Source: Oceanospirillaceae bacterium (GTDB lineage Bacteria; Pseudomonadota; Gammaproteobacteria; Pseudomonadales; Balneatricaceae). From it: a stretch of DNA of 64,000 bases. How positions within the stretch are numbered: position 1 is the first letter of the stretch; each line of letters begins with the position of its first letter. This document shows, piece after piece, positions 15,737 through 24,158 of this stretch. The notes under the pieces are model-generated. The model saw only the letters and a list, made by a program, of their open reading frames with translations, was not told the origin of the DNA and did not search any database. The DNA lies in the NCBI GenBank assembly GCA_013373085.1, contig JABXIM010000044.1:1-64000 (forward strand), read 5' to 3'. The position numbers and the translations under genes were made by a program.

Positions 15737-16603
15737 ATGACGACACTGACGGCAACGGCGGTACCTGCACGCCGCAAGTTCCGCCTGCCCCTGCTGATCT
15801 GGCTCTCGATCGCCTGGCTGGCACTGATGGTGCTGATCGCGGTCAGCGGCGACTTCTGGCTGCCCTACGACTACCAGTCGATCGACCTGCGCGCCCGGCT
15901 GGAACCGCCGGTCTGGCTCGAGGGCGGTAACTGGAGCCACCTGCTCGGCACCGACCACCTCGGGCGCGACGTGCTGAGCCGGCTGGTCACCTCGATACAG
16001 GTCAGCCTGCTGGTGGCGCTGCTCGGCACCCTGATCGGGGCCCTGTTCGGCACCCTGGTCGGCCTGCTGGCCGCCCATTTCCGCGGCTGGGTGGATGATC
16101 TGGTAATGATCGCCATCGACTACCAGGCCTCGATTCCGTTCATGATCCTGGCGCTGGCGGTGGTGGCCTTCTTCAGCAACAGCCTGCTGCTGTTCATCCT
16201 GCTGATGGGCATCTTCGGCTGGGAGCGCTACGCGCGCATTACCCGCGGCCTGGCACTGTCATCGATCCAGCATGGCTATGCCGTCGCGGTGCGCACTCTG
16301 GGGGCTTCGCCCTGGCGCATTTACGGCCGCCATATCCTGCCCAACATCGCCAATGCGCTGATCGTCAACATGACGCTGAACTTTCCCCAGACCATCATGT
16401 TGGAAACCTCGCTGAGCTTCCTCGGCCTCGGTATCCAGCCGCCGATGACCAGCCTCGGCAATATGGTCGGCTTCGGACGCGACTACCTGCTGACGGCCTG
16501 GTGGCTCGCCACCCTGCCGGCCCTGGTTATCTTCTTTACCACCCTGGCCTTTGCGCTGTTCGGCGACTGGGTGCGGGACAAGCTGGATCCCACCAGCCGC
16601 TGA
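15737..16603 (+). CDS. Peptide-type ABC transporter permease (DppC-like)
   Basis: A 288-residue inner-membrane protein of the DppC/OppC family. The periplasmic HLLGTDHLGRDVLSRL stretch near residue 72 is diagnostic. The cytoplasmic loop is VAVRTLGASPWRIYGRHILP, followed by the family's ETSLSFLGLGIQPP. It completes the transporter. A phosphatase gene follows after 50 bases. Confidence 0.93.
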   Translation: MTTLTATAVPARRKFRLPLLIWLSIAWLALMVLIAVSGDFWLPYDYQSIDLRARLEPPVWLEGGNWSHLLGTDHLGRDVLSRLVTSIQVSLLVALLGTLIGALFGTLVGLLAAHFRGWVDDLVMIAIDYQASIPFMILALAVVAFFSNSLLLFILLMGIFGWERYARITRGLALSSIQHGYAVAVRTLGASPWRIYGRHILPNIANALIVNMTLNFPQTIMLETSLSFLGLGIQPPMTSLGNMVGFGRDYLLTAWWLATLPALVIFFTTLAFALFGDWVRDKLDPTSR

Positions 16604-16653
16604 ACTGCCAGGCGCTGTTTCACCAAATTGCAGAATCAAGAGAGTACTGACCC

Positions 16654-17436
16654 ATGACCCAGATGTTGCCCCATGAACTGGCCCACAAGATGGCCGACCG
16701 TGCACGAAGCATACTCCAACCCTACTTCCGCACCCGCATCCAGATTCAGGACAAGGCGGATACCAGCCCGGTCACCGTCGCCGACAGGGAAACGGAAACG
16801 GCACTGCGAGAGATGCTGCAACACCACTTTCCCGGCCACAATATCATCGGCGAGGAGCATGAACAGATCCAGCAGGGTGGATCCTTCACCTGGGTCATCG
16901 ATCCCATCGACGGCACCAAGAGCTTCATTTCCGGTATGCCGACCTTCGGCACACTGATCAGCCTGCAGGAAGCCGATCAGCCGATACTGGGCCTGATCGA
17001 CATCCCGATCTCCGATGAACGCTGGGAGGCACAACGGGGGTGCGGTGCCCTCTACAACGGCCGGAGCTGCCATACCTCCGGGGTGACCGAGCTGCGGGAC
17101 GCCATTCTCTATTGCACCGAACCGGACCCTTTCAGCCCCGGCCAGCTGGAGCGATTCAACCAGTTGGCACGGCGGGTGAAGCTGCGACGCTTCGGTGGCG
17201 ACTGTTATCTCGCGGGCCTGCTGGCCAGCGGCCACATCGATCTGCTGGTCGAAGCCAACCTGAAGATCTACGACGTCATGGCCATGGTCACTGTCATCGA
17301 GGAAGCCGGCGGCCGGATCAGTGACTGGCAGGGGCAACCGGTTGCCGGCCCGGACTGGGACGGCAGCCTGCTGGCCTCGGCCACCCCGCAACTGCACCGG
17401 CAGGCGCTGGCCGTGCTGCAAGGCACCGGCGCCTAA
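16654..17436 (+). CDS. Inositol-monophosphatase-family phosphatase, HisN-like (copy 1)
   Basis: A 260-residue cytoplasmic Mg-dependent phosphatase. Motifs are IIGEEHE near residue 66, WVIDPIDGTKSFI near residue 87 (metal ligands) and IYDVMAMVTVIEEAGG near residue 207. The shape is nearer to the histidinol-phosphatase/3'-nucleotidase branch than to plain inositol monophosphatase. Being last in the ABC operon, it may dephosphorylate the imported compound. A second family member at 20803-21600 adjoins the paralogous GntR gene. It is not a candidate for the main histidine pathway from context, but that cannot be excluded. Confidence 0.88.
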   Translation: MTQMLPHELAHKMADRARSILQPYFRTRIQIQDKADTSPVTVADRETETALREMLQHHFPGHNIIGEEHEQIQQGGSFTWVIDPIDGTKSFISGMPTFGTLISLQEADQPILGLIDIPISDERWEAQRGCGALYNGRSCHTSGVTELRDAILYCTEPDPFSPGQLERFNQLARRVKLRRFGGDCYLAGLLASGHIDLLVEANLKIYDVMAMVTVIEEAGGRISDWQGQPVAGPDWDGSLLASATPQLHRQALAVLQGTGA

Positions 17437-17579
17437 CTGCCCAAGGCCCGGCCAGGCGGGTCCTGGGGGCGGATATCGTGCCGCGGTGTGCGGCTTTCTA
17501 GGCGGGCCCCGGGGGGCGACAGAGGACTGACATATACATCATCAGCCGAGAGATACCGCAAAGCTGCAGTGCCAGGTTT

Positions 17580-17627
17580 GCGGGCGAACCGGGTGCCCGC
17601 CAATTCCTGTTCGCCCGCGGAGCGGGC
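17580..17627. repeat. REP-like pair of hairpins
   Basis: GCGGGCGAAC (17580-17589) is inverted exactly as GTTCGCCCGC (17609-17618). Each also sits in its own small stem (GCGGGC/GCCCGC at 17580-17600 and GCCCGC/GCGGGC at 17613-17627). Two opposed hairpins of this kind resemble a bacterial interspersed mosaic element. Otherwise the space 17437-17716 shows no gene. Confidence 0.45.
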
Positions 17628-17716
17628 GCATACAAACCGCGGTACATCCACCGACGGCGGCACACAAATCCCCGACCAGAGAAGTGAATGAACATTTGCA
17701 TGCCAGGTTAATAATA

Positions 17717-18376
17717 ATGAACTTCAAACTGCCCAGCCTTTTTACCCGCACCAGCAAGGTCGAGCGCAACATCGACCACTTCTTCGACAAGGTCGTTATG
17801 GCGGGTCTGCTGTTTCGGCAGGCCATGAGACTCTATATCGAACAGGGTATATGCCCCGAGTTCGAGGACAAGATGGCCCGGGTCGAGGCGCTCGAAAGCG
17901 AAAGCGATCGGCTGCGCCGCGAGATCGAAACCGAACTCTACGTTCACACCCTGATCCCCGATCTGCGGGCCGACGTGATGTCTTTGCTCGAGGATGTCGA
18001 CGTCCTGATCAATCTGTTTGAAGCCGGTCTGTTCAAGTTTCATATCGAGCGTCCGCAGTTCCCGGCCACCACCCTGGCGGAGCTGAACCGCCTGCTAGAA
18101 ACCGTATGCGACTGCGTTGAACTGTTGATCGCCTCTGCCAGAGCTTTCTTCCGGGATATTCAGGTGGTGCGGGATCACAACTGCAAGGTCCAGATGCTCG
18201 AGACCGAAGCGGACAAGCTCAGTACCTCGCTGTTACGACGCATTTTTGGCTCGGACCTGGATGTCGCACAAAAAGTCCACCTGCGCTATTTCGTCGAGCG
18301 GATCGACGAGCTCGCCAATACCGCAGAGGACATCAGCGACCGACTCTCCATCTACGCCATCAAGCGTCGCATCTAG
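17717..18376 (+). CDS. DUF47-family PhoU-like protein, Pit accessory
   Basis: A 219-residue all-helical soluble protein. Long amphipathic helices with E/R repeats (MARVEALESESDRLRREIET) and the ending FVERIDELANTAEDISDRLS are typical of DUF47, a PhoU relative encoded next to Pit phosphate transporters and thought to modulate them. I used the ATG at 17717. A GTG at 17684 has purines before it and would add 11 residues. The Pit gene follows after 11 bases. Confidence 0.88.
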   Translation: MNFKLPSLFTRTSKVERNIDHFFDKVVMAGLLFRQAMRLYIEQGICPEFEDKMARVEALESESDRLRREIETELYVHTLIPDLRADVMSLLEDVDVLINLFEAGLFKFHIERPQFPATTLAELNRLLETVCDCVELLIASARAFFRDIQVVRDHNCKVQMLETEADKLSTSLLRRIFGSDLDVAQKVHLRYFVERIDELANTAEDISDRLSIYAIKRRI

Positions 18377-18387
18377 GTTCCGTCAGC

Positions 18388-19863
18388 ATGGATCTGAGCT
18401 TCTTATTCTTCGTCTCCAGCGGTCTTTTCCTCGGCTGGTCGCTGGGAGCCAACGACGCCGCCAACATATTCGGTACTGCAGTGGGATCACGCATGCTGCG
18501 CTTTTCGACCGCCGCGTTGGTCTGTTCGGTGTTTGTAGTGCTCGGCGCGGTCATTGATGGTGCCGGTGCCGCCCGCACACTCGGTTCGCTGGGCGGCATC
18601 AATGAGATCGCCGGTGCCTTCGCGACCGCCTTGGCGGCGGCGCTGTCCGTTTTCATGCTGGTACGCATGGGGCTGACGGCCTCCACCACCCAGGCGATTG
18701 TCGGGGCTATCGTCGGCTGGAACCTCTTTACTGGCTCCGTGACCGATACCAATACCCTCCTCAAGATTCTCGCCACCTGGGTGCTCTGTCCGCTGTTGGC
18801 GGGCCTTTTCGCCGTACTGCTCTCGAAAGCGGTGGAGTCGTGCCTGAGCCGGTTTCGGCCCCATCTGCTGAGACAGGACGCCCTGACGCGCCTGGCGCTG
18901 ATACTGACCGGCGCTTTCGGCGCCTACACCCTCGGTGCCAACAACATCGCCAACGTCATGGGCGTTTTCACCACCGTATCGCCCTTTCTGGACCTGGACG
19001 TTTCCGGCCTCCTCTTCAGCGCGACGCAACAGTTGTTCCTGCTGGGCAGTCTGGCCATTGCGGTCGGTATTTATACCTATTCGAAGCGTGTGATGCTGAC
19101 CGTTGGCTGCAAACTGCTGCAGGTATCCCCGGTATCGGCCTGGATTATTGTCGTCGCCCACTCACTGGTACTGTTTCTGTTCGCCTCCCAGGCACTCGAA
19201 CGGCAGTTGATCGACTGGGGCCTGCCCCCCATCCCACTGGTGCCCGTAAGCAGTACCCAGGCCGTCGTTGGTGCGGTGGTTGGCATCGGGCTGCTCAGGG
19301 GCGGCCACTCGGTCAACTGGCGACTGGTCGGCCGTATCGGCTGCGGCTGGGTCTCGACCCCGGTGGTGGCCGCCCTGATCTGCATGCTCTGTCTTTTCGT
19401 GCTGCAGGACCTGCTGCATCTCAGCGTCGCCCGGCCACAGCATTTCGTCATATCCGAGCCGGCCCTCAAGCGGCTAAAGGCCCAGGGTCTCGATACCACG
19501 ACTCTGAAAATGCTGGTCGATAGCGAGTACGGCTCCGCGCAACAACTGATCGCCAGTGCCCAGAGCCAGCAGGCACTCGACAACGACGACCAGCAAAAGT
19601 TGATTCACTTCAGCTTGCGCAGCGATTTTGTCCTCGACCATGACAGGATCGGCCGACTTGATCGGGAATGGTTCTCACGGAAACAGTGGTTGGCACTGAA
19701 TGAGGCTATCGGACAACGTTTCGAATACCGTTGGCAGCTCGAGGAAGCGCTCGCATCGCGCACAGAGGCCTGGCGACTCAAACCCGACCTCCCCGGCAAC
19801 AAGCACTTCAATCAGGACCTGCAGCAGAAACTCGCCCATCTCTATCGGACCTTCGAGCACTGA
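18388..19863 (+). CDS. pit: Pit-family low-affinity inorganic phosphate transporter
   Basis: A 491-residue inner-membrane protein with two inverted repeats carrying the family motifs, GANDAANIFGTAVGSRML near residue 21 and TLGANNIANVMGVF near residue 180. About ten helices are followed by a soluble C-terminal domain of around 135 residues. It moves phosphate with protons or metals, in either direction depending on gradients. Its place between two phosphatase/GntR sets suggests disposal or recovery of phosphate released there. It runs toward the convergent GntR gene with a 49-base gap lacking a clear terminator. Confidence 0.92.
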   Translation: MDLSFLFFVSSGLFLGWSLGANDAANIFGTAVGSRMLRFSTAALVCSVFVVLGAVIDGAGAARTLGSLGGINEIAGAFATALAAALSVFMLVRMGLTASTTQAIVGAIVGWNLFTGSVTDTNTLLKILATWVLCPLLAGLFAVLLSKAVESCLSRFRPHLLRQDALTRLALILTGAFGAYTLGANNIANVMGVFTTVSPFLDLDVSGLLFSATQQLFLLGSLAIAVGIYTYSKRVMLTVGCKLLQVSPVSAWIIVVAHSLVLFLFASQALERQLIDWGLPPIPLVPVSSTQAVVGAVVGIGLLRGGHSVNWRLVGRIGCGWVSTPVVAALICMLCLFVLQDLLHLSVARPQHFVISEPALKRLKAQGLDTTTLKMLVDSEYGSAQQLIASAQSQQALDNDDQQKLIHFSLRSDFVLDHDRIGRLDREWFSRKQWLALNEAIGQRFEYRWQLEEALASRTEAWRLKPDLPGNKHFNQDLQQKLAHLYRTFEH

Positions 19864-19912
19864 TTAAGGACTGGAGCGCATCTGTTTTAGGTGAGAAGGA
19901 GGAAAAACTATA

Positions 19913-20644
19913 CTACCGCCGCCTGGCTGAGCCACCGGGAGAGAAATGCAGTTCCAGCGTCTCAAAGCGCCAGTATTCCCTGTCGATCTGGATAACCTGG
20001 CCGTTGCCGTCGGTCTTGGTACGCTTGATATAGAGGCCCGGTGCGCCGTTGGTGCAGCCCAGCAGCTGCTGCGCCCGGCCTTCCAGCCGGACCGGACGAA
20101 TCAACAGGTCGGCCAGCTGCGGGGTGATGCCGAACTCCCGTTCCCAGACCTCGGTGAAGGAGCCGCCCTCCAGCCTGTCGGGGTAACCCGGCGCCGGCTG
20201 GCAGTTGATCAGCACATCGTGGACAAAAATGCGGTGACCGTTGAAGGCGCCCCAGCCAAACACCCGGAATAGCGGTGCCCCGGTTTCAATGCCAAAGTCA
20301 GCCGCCTGTTTGGCATCTGCGCCGATCATCTCCTGCTCCAGATCCTGCCAGCTCGCCTTGCCCTGCTCCCGGGCCGCACGCTGGAAACTGACGTAACCCA
20401 GCGGGTCGTAGACGAAACGAGGCTGGGCGACAAACCAACCCTTGCGGTCGATACGAAAGATCGCGCCTTCGTTTTCCAGCGTCAGCAACGCCTGACGCAG
20501 GGACATCCGCTTGACCCCCAGCGTTTCGCACAACTCCCGTTCCGGAGGCAGCTTTTCCCCGGCACACCATCGCCCCTGCCGCAACGCCTCATTCAGAGTC
20601 TTCCTGGCAAGGCTGGCCGACGTCATACTGGCCTCGGTCTCCAT
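19913..20644 (-). CDS. GntR-family regulator with UTRA domain (copy 2)
   Basis: A 243-residue HutC-type regulator. I started it at the ATG at 20644 because the protein from there (METEASMTSAS) aligns end to end with the regulator at 10252-10974. The open frame upstream to 20752 has no counterpart. The recognition helix region (CETLGVKRMSLRQALLTLEN) is almost the same as in copy 1, so it probably recognises the same palindrome, yet no TGGTTTAAACCA lies near it. It appears to follow the phosphatase gene (158-base gap) in the minus-strand unit starting with cytochrome c. Confidence 0.9.
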   Translation of the reverse strand: METEASMTSASLARKTLNEALRQGRWCAGEKLPPERELCETLGVKRMSLRQALLTLENEGAIFRIDRKGWFVAQPRFVYDPLGYVSFQRAAREQGKASWQDLEQEMIGADAKQAADFGIETGAPLFRVFGWGAFNGHRIFVHDVLINCQPAPGYPDRLEGGSFTEVWEREFGITPQLADLLIRPVRLEGRAQQLLGCTNGAPGLYIKRTKTDGNGQVIQIDREYWRFETLELHFSPGGSARRR

Positions 20645-20802
20645 GGTGCTGAGTTCTCCATCGTTCAATTGATCTTCATGTGCAACAGCCATTAAAGCCT
20701 GCAGCCGGTCTGCGCGCCCAGGCGCGGATACGACCTCCCGTAGTTTGCCCATAGATAGCAGCCGCCGGTATGGCCAGGTCGGGCAACGGGGACCGAAAAA
20801 GA

Positions 20803-21600
20803 TCAGCCGTTCAGCAGCGCCAGCGCCTCAGCGTGCAGCGCCCGATTCGCGGCGGCAATGATATTGCCGCCCGAGAGCGCCGGTTCGCCGTTCCAGTCGG
20901 TCACGACACCGCCAGCGGCTTCGATCAGCGGGATCAGCGGAATGATGTCGTAGGGCTGCAGTCCGCCCTCGATGACCAGGTCGATCTGTCCCTGGGCCAG
21001 CAGACAGTAGGAATAGCAGTCGCCGCCAAAGCGGTACAGGCGCGATGCGTCCGCCACGCGGTAGAAGCTGGCGAGGTCCGCTTCCGACTCGAAATGCATC
21101 GGGTGCGTGCAGTAGAGGATGGCATCCGAGAGCCGGGCATCGGCGCGGGTCTTGAGGTCAATGTGGGCCCCGCGGTGATGCAGGATGGCGCCCGCCGGAC
21201 CGCCAATGAAGGTTTCGTCGATATAGGGTTGGTGCATCATACCGGCAACGCAGCGGTTTCCGTCCATCAGACCGACCAGGGTGCCCCAGGCTGGAACGCC
21301 GCTGATAAAGGCCCGGGTACCGTCGATCGGATCGATCACCCAGGCCACCTCGCTGCTGCCGCTGGAGGTACCCTCCTCCTCACCGATAATGCTGTCATTC
21401 GGGTAGGCGCCGCCGAGCTGGTGGCGGATACGGGCCTCGACTTCACGATCGGCTCGGGTTACCGGGTCGAACTTCTCTCCGGTAAGTTTGTTTTCCACTT
21501 CGAGCGGCTGACGAAAATAACGCAGTGCGATCTCCCCGGCATCCTCGACCACCGCCCGGGCGAACGTCAGCCGCTCCTCAATCTCCTCACGCGACAACAT
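20803..21600 (-). CDS. Inositol-monophosphatase-family phosphatase, HisN-like (copy 2)
   Basis: A 265-residue cytoplasmic phosphatase with IIGEEEG, WVIDPIDGTRAFI and YDIIPLIPLIEAAGG. The start at 21600 is supported by AGGAG nine bases upstream. Frame continues upstream but overlaps the cytochrome c gene. It is related to the protein at 16654-17436 (shared DAILYCT and RFGGDCY) but clearly diverged, so it is an older duplication than that of the GntR pair, or the two were acquired separately. It is co-oriented with the cytochrome c gene (17-base gap) and the second GntR. Confidence 0.88.
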   Translation of the reverse strand: MLSREEIEERLTFARAVVEDAGEIALRYFRQPLEVENKLTGEKFDPVTRADREVEARIRHQLGGAYPNDSIIGEEEGTSSGSSEVAWVIDPIDGTRAFISGVPAWGTLVGLMDGNRCVAGMMHQPYIDETFIGGPAGAILHHRGAHIDLKTRADARLSDAILYCTHPMHFESEADLASFYRVADASRLYRFGGDCYSYCLLAQGQIDLVIEGGLQPYDIIPLIPLIEAAGGVVTDWNGEPALSGGNIIAAANRALHAEALALLNG

Positions 21601-21617
21601 CCGGTAATTCTCCTGCT

Positions 21618-23843
21618 TCACTGGGTCTGGTTTCTGAGTTTCTGTATCACCTGGTCTACCTGCGGCTGCGGACCGTTGGCTGCCTGCCAACGTTCGAGAA
21701 AGCGCAACGCCGCCTCGATTTCACCCTGTTGCTCGAGCGCCAGCGCATAAGTGTAGGCGTAACGCGGGTCCGTCGGCGCCAGCTCGGCAGCCTTCTGCAA
21801 CGCCGCTACCGCCGCATCGGTCTGCTGTTGGCGGATATGGTAAAGCCCCAGTGCATAGTGCCCGTTTGGCGCCTCCGGCGCCACTGCAACGGCACGCTCC
21901 AATAGCGGCAGCGCCTGGTCATCGCGGCCTGTCTGGCGATAAAAGTCGGCAAAGTTCAGCAGCACGGCAGGATGCCTCGGCGCCAGCTTCAGCGCCTGCC
22001 GGTATGCGCTCTCGGCGGCGCCGAACTGCCCGAGTTCGGTGTAGAAACGCGCTACCTGGCTTTGCTGTTCCGGCATGTCGGCATTGAAGTCGCCGACGGC
22101 GATATATTCGCGATACAGCCCTCGCAGCGTGTCCGCGACCTCGGCGGGTATCCGGTCGAGCGGCACACCGGCCAGCATCCGCGCCATTTCGACGCGCACC
22201 GATGCGCTCTTGTCGTCGAGTTGCGGTGCCAGCAGCCGGTAACGGACGTCGAGCGGCAGGCTTTCGAGGGACGCAACCGCTCCGCGGCGCACCAGGGGTT
22301 CAGGGTCCTGCAGCAGTCGTTGCACAACAGCAAGGCTCTGCTGGTCGTGCCAGGGGCCATGGCGCAGAATCGCACTGCCCCGCACGATGGCGGGCAGTTC
22401 ACCGTTCTGCGCGATGCTCAGCAGCTGCAACGCCGCGTCCGCCTGCCCCTGGTCGGCCGCATGGAAGGCATCGGCAAAGGGATGGCGGCCAGGTGTCTTG
22501 CCACTTTCCTCGAGCCAGCCTTCGATCGCGCGTTGCGCCCAAGCGGACGACTGGTCGTCGTGACACCGGGTACAGACATCGGGAGCCCCGACCCTGGCCG
22601 ACTGGGCCGGGCGAGGAATGCGCAGGCTGTGATCGCGCCGCGCATCGACCCCCATATAGGTTGTGGCCGGCATATGGCAGTTGGCGCACTGAGCGCCCTT
22701 GCTGCCCACCGGGTGATGATGATGGGACTGGTCGTCGAACACCTCCGCACTGTGGCATTGCGTACAGACGCCATTGCCTTCCGCCTTGAGCTTCAGACTG
22801 TGCGGATTATGGCAGTTACTGCAGGTCACCCCTTCGCCGTGCATCCTGCTCTGCAGGAAGGAGCCCCAGACGTAGACTTCGTCGCGGATCTGACCATCGG
22901 CATAATAGAGCGGCGCTTCGAGCAGCCTCAGCATATGGCTATCGTCAAAATCCTTGCGCGGATCGGCGACGCCGAGTTCCGCACGGCGCGAATGACAGCT
23001 GGCGCAGACCTGCTTCTGACGATCGGCCAGAGCGCCGCTGCGCTTGAGCGTCGGATGGACGCCCTCGCCGCTCACGGCCTCGACTGCCGTCCAGATTCCA
23101 GGGTCTGCCAGCGAAAAGGCAAAACCCTTGTGCGCGCCGTTCTCTGCGCCATCACGCGCCCACCGCAGATGTCGCTCCGCCCTTCCATGGCAGGCCTCGC
23201 AGCCGACGCTGATTTCCGCCCAGGTGGTGCTAAACCGGTTGTCGGCACGCTGGTAGCCACGGTGCAGATCCGTCGAATGGCAACTGGCGCAGCGACCGTT
23301 CCAGTTGAAGTAGGTGCCGGTCCAGTGCACGGGGTCGTCGCTGTCGACCGGATCCTGTGGCGCTGCGCCGTGCGCCAGACTCGGGTGTTCGGGATAGAGG
23401 TGATACCAGCGCTGCCCCCCCTGCTCCGCCGGACGCGTATCCCAGATGATGCTCAGCACCTGCTTGCGGCCGTCGGGAAAGTCCACCAGATACTGCTGCA
23501 GCGGATAAACGCCGAAGGTGTAGCGGATCTCGAACTCCTCGAGTTCACCGTCGGCGTTATCGGTGGTGACGTAGAAACGGCCATCACGCTTGTAGAAGCG
23601 CGAGGTAATGCCGTTGTAGGTAAAGGAGGTATCATTGAAGTCCGCGAGTACCGTATCGTCGGAGGCCTCGGCCATCGCCAGCTGATGATGGCTGCCGAGC
23701 CAGTCGCTGTATTCGGCCCGGTGGCAGTCGGCGCAGCTGTCGCTGCCGACATAATCCCCATAGGCGCCGACGGCCTTCAGGCACAGCAGCGCCGCTGTTA
23801 ACAGTAAGCCTTGCAAACCGATGTGGAGAGAATATCTGTCCAT
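21618..23843 (-). CDS. Multihaem cytochrome c with HEAT/TPR C-terminal repeats
   Basis: A 741-residue exported protein with a signal peptide at about residues 1-27. Eight CXXCH haem motifs lie in the first 430 residues (CADCH, CASCH, CEACH, CASCH, CSNCH, CTQCH, CANCH, CTRCH). HEAT-like helices follow, then tetratricopeptide repeats to the C-terminus (for example ALKLAPRHPAVLLNFADFYR). The spacing resembles cytochrome c554/doubled-CXXCH proteins. The repeats suggest a protein-interaction platform in the periplasm. The redox partner is unknown. No other respiratory gene is near, and the co-oriented downstream genes are a phosphatase and GntR. Confidence 0.88.
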   Translation of the reverse strand: MDRYSLHIGLQGLLLTAALLCLKAVGAYGDYVGSDSCADCHRAEYSDWLGSHHQLAMAEASDDTVLADFNDTSFTYNGITSRFYKRDGRFYVTTDNADGELEEFEIRYTFGVYPLQQYLVDFPDGRKQVLSIIWDTRPAEQGGQRWYHLYPEHPSLAHGAAPQDPVDSDDPVHWTGTYFNWNGRCASCHSTDLHRGYQRADNRFSTTWAEISVGCEACHGRAERHLRWARDGAENGAHKGFAFSLADPGIWTAVEAVSGEGVHPTLKRSGALADRQKQVCASCHSRRAELGVADPRKDFDDSHMLRLLEAPLYYADGQIRDEVYVWGSFLQSRMHGEGVTCSNCHNPHSLKLKAEGNGVCTQCHSAEVFDDQSHHHHPVGSKGAQCANCHMPATTYMGVDARRDHSLRIPRPAQSARVGAPDVCTRCHDDQSSAWAQRAIEGWLEESGKTPGRHPFADAFHAADQGQADAALQLLSIAQNGELPAIVRGSAILRHGPWHDQQSLAVVQRLLQDPEPLVRRGAVASLESLPLDVRYRLLAPQLDDKSASVRVEMARMLAGVPLDRIPAEVADTLRGLYREYIAVGDFNADMPEQQSQVARFYTELGQFGAAESAYRQALKLAPRHPAVLLNFADFYRQTGRDDQALPLLERAVAVAPEAPNGHYALGLYHIRQQQTDAAVAALQKAAELAPTDPRYAYTYALALEQQGEIEAALRFLERWQAANGPQPQVDQVIQKLRNQTQ

Positions 23844-24158
23844 GTACCCTCGATAGTCCGTTGCCTTCTGTCCCGCCGGCCTAAGCCTATATTAGGCAAA
23901 GACTTCGATTATAGGCACAGTCGGCTCGGAAAGGCGGGGCTTTTCGGTTTTGAACATTCCGGTTCGGCCTTGCATGCTTACCGTCAATTCCCGCATTGCG
24001 ACGATCCCACCACCCTATATTGCAGGAGCGACCTTCGTTGCGAATGATCCATACGGCACTATTCGCTGCGGGGCGCAGCTCCCACACGGACATGGCAGGG
24101 CGCAACTGCATATCCTGGGAGCGGCGCCCTCGTCGCGAATCGTTGTCGATAACGACCT
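23844..24158. other. Intergenic region, 315 bases, with REP cluster
   Basis: The region holds the promoter side of the cytochrome c gene on its left, where AT-rich sequence lies near 23885-23915, and three REP units at 24021-24140. No open frame here looks like a gene. Frames crossing it are made of REP sequence. Confidence 0.7.
24021..24140. repeat. Three alternating Pseudomonas-style REP units (BIME-like)
   Basis: Unit 1 (24021-24044, plus) reads GGAGCGACCTTCGTTGCGAA. Unit 2 (24062-24087, minus) reads on its own strand GGGAGCTGCGCCCCGCAGCG. Unit 3 (24114-24140, plus) reads GGGAGCGGCGCCCTCGTCGC. All share GGAGC-n-GC...GCGAA with a short internal palindrome. The plus/minus/plus order is that of a bacterial interspersed mosaic element. 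It stands after the stop of the Hsp70 operon and may protect or end that transcript. Confidence 0.7.

Noticed and set aside
16654-17436. Assignment as the pathway histidinol-phosphatase
   Set aside because: The family branch allows it, but the gene is last in an ABC transporter operon with no his genes, so I kept the broader phosphatase name.
21972-23801. A plus-strand frame of 609 codons opposite the multihaem cytochrome
   Set aside because: Shadow. The minus strand has eight CXXCH motifs and a signal peptide.
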